Below the pieces are notes generated by a model. It saw only the letters and a list, made by a program, of their open reading frames with translations. It searched no databases and was not told where the DNA came from. A stretch of 64,000 nucleotides of DNA from CAZADA01 sp964636945 (GTDB lineage: Bacteria; Pseudomonadota; Alphaproteobacteria; Caulobacterales; Maricaulaceae), in assembly GCA_964636945.1 (NCBI GenBank), contig CAZWVH010000001.1, positions 1-64,000 on the forward strand. Reading direction: 5' to 3'. Numbering within the stretch: position 1 is the first letter of the stretch; the number at the start of each line of letters is the position of its first letter. The position numbers were made by a program, and so were the translations under genes. Shown here one piece after another: positions 58,453 to 64,000 of the stretch.

Positions 58453-59790
58453 ATGGTCACTCTCGCGCCAGACAACGATACGAATTTGCAACCGTCGGTC
58501 GGTACCTTTGCCGGCGGGCAGCGACAAGCGCGGCTGCGCACGTTTATTCTTTTGCGGTGGATCGCCGTCCTTGGCCAAACCGTGACAGTGCTCGCCGTCA
58601 AATTCATTTTCGGATTTGACTTGCCCTTAGCGCCTGCCTTGGCCGTTATCGCTGCGAGCGCGTGGCTGAACCTCTATCTGACCGCCTCTCAACCCACATT
58701 GCGGTTCATGCGTGACAACGAGGTCGCCCTCAATCTTGGTTTCGACATTGTCCAACTGGCCGTACTGATCTCGATCACGGGCGGAATGGACAATCCGTTC
58801 GTGGTGTTGATGGGCGCGCCGGTGGCGATCGCATTCACGGCATTGCGCGCTCGATACGCCCTTGCCATCGCCGGGATTGCGCTGGTCGCGACTGTCGCGG
58901 TTTGGGCGTTTTCCGCGCCTTTGCCGTGGAAAAACAATAGCACGTTCGACCCGCCATATCTGTATGAATGGGGACTGGCGACATCGTTGATCACCTGCAC
59001 TGGGTTTATTTGCGTGTTCACCTGGCGCCTCGCCAATGACGCCCGACGGATGTCCGAAGCGCTAGCGGCAACCCAAACGGTGCTGGCCCGCGAACAAAGA
59101 TTGTCGGCCTTGGGCAGCTTGGCTGCAGCCGCCGCCCATGAACTGGGCACTCCGCTCGCCACCATCCAAGTCACCGCCAAAGAGATGGCGCGGTCGCTGC
59201 GGTCAGACGGAGATCTCCGTGAGGATGCCGAGCTTCTGGTCAGCCAAGCCGAACGTTGCCGAGACATTCTGCGCCAACTCTCCAAGCGTGGTGACGAGGA
59301 AGACTTGATGCACGCCCAGTTGGATTTAGCCCAGCTGATTGATGAGGTAATCGAGCCATTTGTCGGATTGGGACCGGAGATTGACGTGGAACTCAAGGCC
59401 GAGGCCGGCGCACCGTCACGCGGTCCAAAATTGCGCAGGATGCCCGAATTGATCCATGCTCTAACCAACTATGTGGAAAACGCCGTCGACTTCGCCAACA
59501 CGTCGGTCACGGTGTCGGCGACGTGGTCGGCTCATGATGTCTGGATCGAAGTCCGAGACGATGGACCCGGGTTTTCACCAGAAATTATCGCCGATTTGGG
59601 GCAACCGTTTATCAGCCAACGCCCCGCGGGCGCTGACCGCGGCGGCCTGGGACTTGGCATGTTTATTGCCCAGACGTTCGTTGAGCGCACAGGCGGCGCC
59701 GTGACTTTGGCCAACACCAAGCCACCAGGATCGGGCGCTGTGGTGCGTGCTCGCTGGCCGTTGGCCGCAATCGCTGCACGTGAGGCTTAA
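58453..59790 (+). CDS. regB: Redox sensor histidine kinase RegB/PrrB
   Basis: 445 aa from ATG 58453. The upstream frame extension covers senC and is not used. Six transmembrane helices with the quinone-binding loop GGMDNPF (110-116), then the dimerisation/H-box AAAHELGTPLATI (His229), the redox-active Cys269 (QAERCRDILRQLSKR) and a GHKL ATPase (NYVENAVDFA, DDGPGF, GGLGLGMFIA). It phosphorylates RegA under low oxygen or reducing conditions. All hallmarks are intact. Confidence 0.96.
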   Translation: MVTLAPDNDTNLQPSVGTFAGGQRQARLRTFILLRWIAVLGQTVTVLAVKFIFGFDLPLAPALAVIAASAWLNLYLTASQPTLRFMRDNEVALNLGFDIVQLAVLISITGGMDNPFVVLMGAPVAIAFTALRARYALAIAGIALVATVAVWAFSAPLPWKNNSTFDPPYLYEWGLATSLITCTGFICVFTWRLANDARRMSEALAATQTVLAREQRLSALGSLAAAAAHELGTPLATIQVTAKEMARSLRSDGDLREDAELLVSQAERCRDILRQLSKRGDEEDLMHAQLDLAQLIDEVIEPFVGLGPEIDVELKAEAGAPSRGPKLRRMPELIHALTNYVENAVDFANTSVTVSATWSAHDVWIEVRDDGPGFSPEIIADLGQPFISQRPAGADRGGLGLGMFIAQTFVERTGGAVTLANTKPPGSGAVVRARWPLAAIAAREA

Positions 59791-59902
59791 GTTTACGAAG
59801 CCTCGATCTAGGTATGGTAGGGTTATGACAAGTTTGACATAAGCGCCTGGCAACCATCTCAGTGAACTGGCGATGTCGATGCGGGTGCAAGGAGGCCTAA
59901 GG

Positions 59903-60475
59903 GTGACCACAGTTGAAAATGGAACCATGGTGAGCGCGCCAGATACTTTGGTCGATCGCACTCTGCTTCTTTTGGACGATGACGCGCCATTCCGCACTCG
60001 ATTGGGCCGGGCCATGACCCAACGTGGTTTCTCTGTGTCAGCCGTGGCGACGGTGGCGGAAGCGCGTGACATCGTCACTCTGAATCCGCCAGCTTTCGCC
60101 GTGTTGGACATGCGTTTGGAAGATGGCTCTGGCTTGGATCTCGTCGAACTGCTGAACGCTCATCGTGCTGACGCGCGGATCGTTATGCTCACTGGCTATG
60201 GCAATATCGCCACCGCCGTGGCGGCCGTTAAAGCGGGCGCGGTCGACTATTTGGCAAAGCCAGCCGACGCCGACGACATCGCGCGCGCATTGTTGGCAAA
60301 ACCCGGCGACCTCCCCGATCCGCCGGACAATCCCATGTCCGCCGATCGTGTCCGTTGGGAGCACATTCAGCGCGTTTACGAACTGTGTGATCACAACGTC
60401 TCTGAAACAGCGCGTCGGCTGAATATGCATCGACGCACGCTTCAACGAATCCTCGCCAAGCGTGCGCCGCGTTAA
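59903..60475 (+). CDS. regA: Response regulator RegA/PrrA
   Basis: 190 aa from GTG 59903, chosen because GGAGG lies seven bases before it. The ATG at 59873 has no such site. Receiver domain with Asp69 (FAVLDMRLEDGSG) and Lys in LAKPAD, a Pro-rich linker, then the Fis-type HTH NVSETARRLNMHRRTLQRIL, nearly identical throughout the family. It controls respiration, nitrogen and carbon metabolism. It follows regB after 112 nt; its stop is 4 nt from the convergent dnaN stop. Confidence 0.95.
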   Translation: MTTVENGTMVSAPDTLVDRTLLLLDDDAPFRTRLGRAMTQRGFSVSAVATVAEARDIVTLNPPAFAVLDMRLEDGSGLDLVELLNAHRADARIVMLTGYGNIATAVAAVKAGAVDYLAKPADADDIARALLAKPGDLPDPPDNPMSADRVRWEHIQRVYELCDHNVSETARRLNMHRRTLQRILAKRAPR

Positions 60476-60479
60476 TCGT

Positions 60480-61601
60480 CTACACGCGCAATGGCATCAA
60501 GACGTACTGGGCGTGTTCATCGCCGCGATCGAGAATAAGCGCCGGTGCAGCAGGATCGGCCAAAAGAAACTCCGCGGTTTCCCCTTCGATCTGGCCGGTT
60601 ACGTCCAAGAGATATTTGGCGTTAAACCCGATTTCGATGGGATCAGCGTCAAACTCCACCGCCAATTCCTCAGTCGCATTGCCGGTGTCGGGATTGTCGA
60701 CCGTAAGTTCCAAGCGTTGCTTGTCCAATGACAATTTGATGGAGCGGGATTTCTCCGCTGAAATGGTCGCCACCCGGTCCACGGCTTCGGAAAACGCTGC
60801 GTTCTCCAGTACCAACGACTTGGTGTTGTTGGCCGGGATGACCTTTTGATAGTCGGGGAATGAGCCCTCCACCAATTTCGATGTCAAAACGGCGTCGCCC
60901 ACAGAGAAACGAATTTTTGACTCAGACGCGGCCACTTCCACGTCTCCGCCGGCGTCTTCCAGCAAACGCCGGACTTCTTGTACGGTTTTGCGCGGCACGA
61001 TGATGCCTGGAAGCGACTTTGCGCCTTCGGGCAGATCGGTTTCAGCCAGCGCCAAGCGATAGCCGTCAGTGGCCACCGCACGCAATCGATCGCGTCCGTC
61101 GCGCTCGGCGGGATGCAGATGGATCCCGGTGAGGTAATACCTCGTTTCCTCAGTGGAAATGGCGAACCGGGTTTTGTCGATCAAGCGCGCCAGAGCCGCT
61201 GAAGAGATGGAGAATGTGCATGCAAAGCCTTCCGCGCTCATCACCGGAAAATCATTAGCTGGCAGCGTGGGCAACAAAAACTTGGACCGTCCCGCCGTAA
61301 GGCTGAGCCGCCCGGAATCATCGCCCTTCACCTCAATGGCCACGTCAGCGCCATCAGGCAATTTGCGCACAATGTCGTAGAGTGTGTGGGCGGGGACTGT
61401 GGTGACGCCGCCTGATTCGATTCGCGCAGGAGCCGATTCAAGCACCTCCATCTCCATATCCGTGGCGGCGAAATGAATCCGCTCGCCTTCTGCACTAAGC
61501 CGAACATTGGACAGGATGGGGATGGTGTTACGCCGTTCGACAACGCTTTGTACGTGTCCCAAAGTGCGCAGTAACGCCGAGCGCTCGAGTGCTGCTTTCA
61601 T
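60480..61601 (-). CDS. dnaN: DNA polymerase III beta clamp
   Basis: 373 aa, normal size, three clamp domains. The start MKAALERSALLRTLGHVQSVVERRNTIPIL, TVPAHTLYDIVRKLP and the C-terminal YVLMPLRV are family features. Encodes the sliding clamp that tethers the replicase. Downstream of dnaA on the same strand with 149 bp between, occupied by a strong hairpin. Confidence 0.97.
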   Translation of the reverse strand: MKAALERSALLRTLGHVQSVVERRNTIPILSNVRLSAEGERIHFAATDMEMEVLESAPARIESGGVTTVPAHTLYDIVRKLPDGADVAIEVKGDDSGRLSLTAGRSKFLLPTLPANDFPVMSAEGFACTFSISSAALARLIDKTRFAISTEETRYYLTGIHLHPAERDGRDRLRAVATDGYRLALAETDLPEGAKSLPGIIVPRKTVQEVRRLLEDAGGDVEVAASESKIRFSVGDAVLTSKLVEGSFPDYQKVIPANNTKSLVLENAAFSEAVDRVATISAEKSRSIKLSLDKQRLELTVDNPDTGNATEELAVEFDADPIEIGFNAKYLLDVTGQIEGETAEFLLADPAAPALILDRGDEHAQYVLMPLRV

Positions 61602-61693
61602 GGTGTGTATCTATCTCGCTGCAGGATTGCCCCTATCAACGCGGAGCCTACCAAGCGGCGCGCTTGGAATGGGATGAGAAGCTTAAACATGAA

Positions 61694-61727
61694 TCGGCCG
61701 TTGTAAGAAGGCTCTTACAACGGCCGA
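61694..61727 (-). terminator. Perfect 15-bp hairpin between dnaA and dnaN
   Basis: TCGGCCGTTGTAAGA / TCTTACAACGGCCGA (61694-61708 with 61713-61727, AGGC loop). On the minus strand it follows the dnaA stop by 23 nt and precedes the dnaN start by about 90 nt. The T-tract after it (TTCATGTTT) is weak, so it may be an attenuator or mRNA stabiliser and not a full terminator. Confidence 0.6.
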
Positions 61728-61750
61728 CAGTGGATGACGCGTGTTAAGGT

Positions 61751-63229
61751 CTAACTTGCGCGCGCAGAACGCCCGCCAGCCTGGCGCAAACGACGGCGAA
61801 TCGAGTCGACGTCATTGCGGACCCGTGCATCCTCGCCATACATCTTGTCGATTCGACGATAGGCATGAAGCACCGTGGTGTGATCCATATCGTTGAAACG
61901 ACGGCCGATATCGGGCAAGGACCGCGACGTCAGGACCTTGCACAAATACATGGCCTGCTGGCGTGGCCGCACAATGTCGTGGGTCCGACTGCGCGACAGC
62001 AACTCCGACACTTTCATGCCGTGGTATTCAGCCACCGTTTTCTGGATTTCATCCACCGTTATCCGGCGGTTTGAAACGGCGAGTGTGTCTTGCAGTGCAA
62101 GTTTGGCCGATTCCAAATTGACGGGACGGTCCATCATCACAGTCTGCAACAGCACGGTGGCGAGCGCCGCCTCCAAAGCGCGCGGCGTGTCCTTCACCGC
62201 ACAGGCGATGAAATCCACCACATCTTCAGGAACGCTTTGATTGCGCCGCATGCCAGGATTGTCCTCAATCATGCGCTCAAGGATACGGCGACGATGCGGC
62301 AAGTCGGGCTTGGCCAAATTCACCGTCACTGCTGAGCTCAATCGACGGCTCAATCTGTCATCCAAGCCCATCAGTTCGTCGGCCACGCGATCGCCTGACA
62401 CCACCACGCGCCCATTGCGAGACAAGATCGTCGTGATGATGTTGAACAATTCGCCTTCAGTGGCTTTGGAGCCGGCGATTGTGTGCAGATCATCGATCAG
62501 CAGCACGCTGGCCTGACTGACGTTCTCCTTAAAGGCAATCGCCGTTTTCTCATTAATCGCACGCACATACTCAGTGCGAAACCGCTCGGCGTTAAAGAAC
62601 ATCACCTTGCGAGACGGATTTGCCTCCACCATTGAGGCCTCAATGGCGGTCAATAGGTGAGTTTTTCCCACGCCTTGGTCGCCATGCACAAAAAGCAAAG
62701 TGAAAGGGGCATCCGGTTCCTCACACAGCACCTTGGCCGCGGTGGCCGCCGATTTGTTGGCGTCACCCACGACAAAGTTGCCGAATGTGCGCAGACGCGC
62801 CACCGATGGCCCTTGACCGTCGCTCCCCGTGGAGCCGGTGTCGTTCGCCGCAACTGCGCCCGTGCGCGGGTTTGGATCAGCCAAAATCTCGATGGATCGC
62901 GCCTGCGGGTCCACCGAATGCCAAAGGCTGGTCAGCCGGCGCGGTCCCACGCGATCCAACATGCGATCGCAATGGGTGATGTTGGGCGCAAACAAAATGA
63001 CCTTTTCATCATCAGCACGCCCGACTCGAAGGCCGGCGCCCCAAGCGCGCCAAGCACTATCCCCGAGAACGCCACGTAATACGGCATTAAACGCGCCGAA
63101 AATTCTATTGATTTCTGAATCTTCTACACTGCTTACAATACTTCCGTTCTTTTCTTGACTCTCACGCACTCCACGAGTTCCCCCAAACTGAGAAATCATG
63201 GAAGATTGGGCAACACTATGATTTTGCAT
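61751..63229 (-). CDS. dnaA: Chromosomal replication initiator DnaA
   Basis: 492 aa. The N-terminal DnaB-interaction domain is preceded by about 40 extra residues. Then comes a variable linker and the AAA+ domain with Walker A GDQGVGKT (183-190), Walker B LLIDDLHTIAG and a sensor in SGDRVADELMGLDDRL. The C-terminal DnaA-box-binding HTH contains DMDHTTVLHAYRRID. An in-frame ATG at 63199 may be the real start. Upstream are several inverted repeats and no cluster of DnaA boxes. Confidence 0.96.
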   Translation of the reverse strand: MQNHSVAQSSMISQFGGTRGVRESQEKNGSIVSSVEDSEINRIFGAFNAVLRGVLGDSAWRAWGAGLRVGRADDEKVILFAPNITHCDRMLDRVGPRRLTSLWHSVDPQARSIEILADPNPRTGAVAANDTGSTGSDGQGPSVARLRTFGNFVVGDANKSAATAAKVLCEEPDAPFTLLFVHGDQGVGKTHLLTAIEASMVEANPSRKVMFFNAERFRTEYVRAINEKTAIAFKENVSQASVLLIDDLHTIAGSKATEGELFNIITTILSRNGRVVVSGDRVADELMGLDDRLSRRLSSAVTVNLAKPDLPHRRRILERMIEDNPGMRRNQSVPEDVVDFIACAVKDTPRALEAALATVLLQTVMMDRPVNLESAKLALQDTLAVSNRRITVDEIQKTVAEYHGMKVSELLSRSRTHDIVRPRQQAMYLCKVLTSRSLPDIGRRFNDMDHTTVLHAYRRIDKMYGEDARVRNDVDSIRRRLRQAGGRSARAS

Positions 63230-63716
63230 ATCCGCCCCCTGTTATTTTGGTTGTCTCAGCGTTCTGCTGACACTGCGGTTGAATATTATTCCATTGCCCA
63301 AACCCTCCGGGCAATGAGTTCGACTAACACATACCAATGACGCGAATATTCTGATGGGTGTGATGCACTGGGACATCGAACCGGCTTCAGGCTATTGCGC
63401 CACCAACTCTACGCCTGCAATGAGCAACCAACGCCATGCCGACGTCGCCGCCGACTGCCGCCAAAAGCGGGCCGGCGTCTCGCGTCCGTGTCACCGCTGT
63501 ATTGGCCATTCACTGCAAACACCACCGATCCATTCACCACAGTGTAGGCGGGAGGAATGGGTCTGAAACAACGACCCTGTCCGCCTGTGGCACGATAAGA
63601 GCCCAAACTTTTTCAACAGACCAGTCTTGACTCTCGAATCTTTTTCATGGCGCCGGCTTTATTCACAGGCTGGTTGAGCCCAAGTCAAACTCGCCTAGAT
63701 CAGTGTTCTCGCAAAT
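63230..63716 (-). promoter_or_regulatory. dnaA upstream region with three inverted repeats
   Basis: 487 bp without a gene. Within 100 nt of the dnaA start lie TCAGC/GCTGA (63257-63271), GAATA-T-TATTC (63281-63291) and CATTGCCC/GGGCAATG (63292-63299 with 63309-63316). They would form adjacent hairpins in a dnaA leader. One near-consensus DnaA box (TTATTCACA, 63659-63667) stands alone. The rest holds nothing I recognise. Confidence 0.45.
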
Positions 63717-63742
63717 AAAAAAGGGCGCACAAATGTGCGCCC
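63717..63742 (-). terminator. Rho-independent terminator of rpsT
   Basis: GGGCGCAC / GTGCGCCC (63723-63730 with 63735-63742, 4-nt loop), followed on the minus strand by TTTTTTA. It lies about 60 nt after the rpsT stop. Confidence 0.92.
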
Positions 63743-63803
63743 GTTCTGCCAGATATCGTCCAGCCGGCCAATTACATCAGATATTTAGAACACTCTGCTT
63801 GCG

Positions 63804-64000
63804 CTATTGTGCAGAGGCAGCCATTGATTTGACGCGCTGACTGAGGCGCGACACCTTGCGTGACCCTGTATTCTTATGAATCACACCTCGGCTCACGGCC
63901 CGCGCGATCTCTGGTTCAGCAACTGAGAGCGCCTTGCGCGCTTGATCTTGGTCGCCAGACGCGATGGCTTCTTCAACGGCTCTCACATAAGTCCGCATCC
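63804..64000 (-). CDS. rpsT: Ribosomal protein S20, C-terminal part
   Basis: The frame runs off the window's right edge. The visible 64 residues include [16 protein letters not shown] and [20 protein letters not shown], the C-terminal two thirds of S20. The Met at 63998 is internal; the true start lies outside. rpsT next to dnaA is usual in Caulobacterales and relatives. Confidence 0.95.
   Translation of the reverse strand, partial: MRTYVRAVEEAIASGDQDQARKALSVAEPEIARAVSRGVIHKNTGSRKVSRLSQRVKSMAASAQ

Noticed and set aside
63230..63803. Possible replication origin upstream of dnaA
   Set aside because: Only one near-match to a DnaA box (TTATTCACA at 63659) and no cluster or clear AT-rich unwinding array. 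In this group the origin is usually not next to dnaA.

Overview
The window is a 64 kb piece of an alphaproteobacterial chromosome, most likely from the Hyphomonadaceae/Maricaulales group of aquatic bacteria. That placement is inferred from the gene set: RegB/RegA with a neighbouring SenC, system I cytochrome c maturation (ccm), the alphaproteobacterial families DUF1036, DUF1223, DUF2794, DUF2853 and MmcB, and dnaA-dnaN lying apart from recF-gyrB. It is almost entirely housekeeping DNA, densely packed. I see no phage, insertion sequence, CRISPR array, rRNA or tRNA.

Layout. 1-5.6 kb (+): end of rnpA, yidC, engB, a secreted DUF1036 protein, a HAD nucleotidase and dapD. 5.7-8.3 kb: a MarR-GNAT pair behind a clear palindromic operator, a secreted unknown and a 58-aa protein. 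8.3-10.7 kb (+): dapE and an orphan ParA-type ATPase with a small overlapping partner. 10.7-19.7 kb (-): an MFS exporter, then recR, rmuC, def, a CADD-like gene, a MOSC gene, fmt, a GNAT gene, truA and a lipoprotein hydrolase. The CADD-like gene, MOSC, fmt, GNAT, truA and hydrolase genes are spaced like one operon. 19.7-25.2 kb (-): leucine catabolism (HMG-CoA lyase, methylcrotonyl-CoA carboxylase). 25.3-29.8 kb (-): secreted proteins and a prolyl oligopeptidase. 29.9-32.1 kb: dapF, a NUDIX gene and a MarR protein with a histone-H1-like tail. 32.1-35.2 kb (-): ccmABCDG. 35.4-45.5 kb: acnA, DUF1223, a structured ncRNA candidate, DUF2794, rbfA, a BI-1 protein, an aldo/keto reductase, DUF2853, thpR, a class III sirtuin, mmcB and DUF6653. 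45.6-50 kb (+): recF, gyrB and a cold-shock gene. 50-56.4 kb: a lipoprotein, a CPA1 antiporter, a class A PBP that has lost catalytic residues, and a large lipoprotein. 56.4-60.5 kb: phaZ, senC, regB and regA. 60.5-64 kb (-): dnaN, dnaA and the 3' part of rpsT.

How the genes fit together. The main themes are envelope biogenesis and lysine/DAP synthesis (yidC, dapD, dapE, dapF, PBP-like), translation start and ribosome maturation (fmt, def, truA, rbfA, engB, rpsT), replication and repair (dnaA, dnaN, recF, recR, rmuC, mmcB, gyrB), and redox-regulated respiration (ccm, senC, regBA).

The observations most worth a second look are: (1) an A8 tract just after the ATG of a secreted-protein gene that puts its signal peptide out of frame by one base; (2) a class A PBP lacking the glycosyltransferase Glu and the transpeptidase Lys; (3) a ~150-nt rod-shaped minus-strand RNA candidate with its own terminator at 39.2 kb; (4) a CADD-type (self-sacrificing pABA synthase) homologue with a perfect Shine-Dalgarno in the fmt operon; and (5) unusual leaders and hairpins around csp, dnaA and dnaN.
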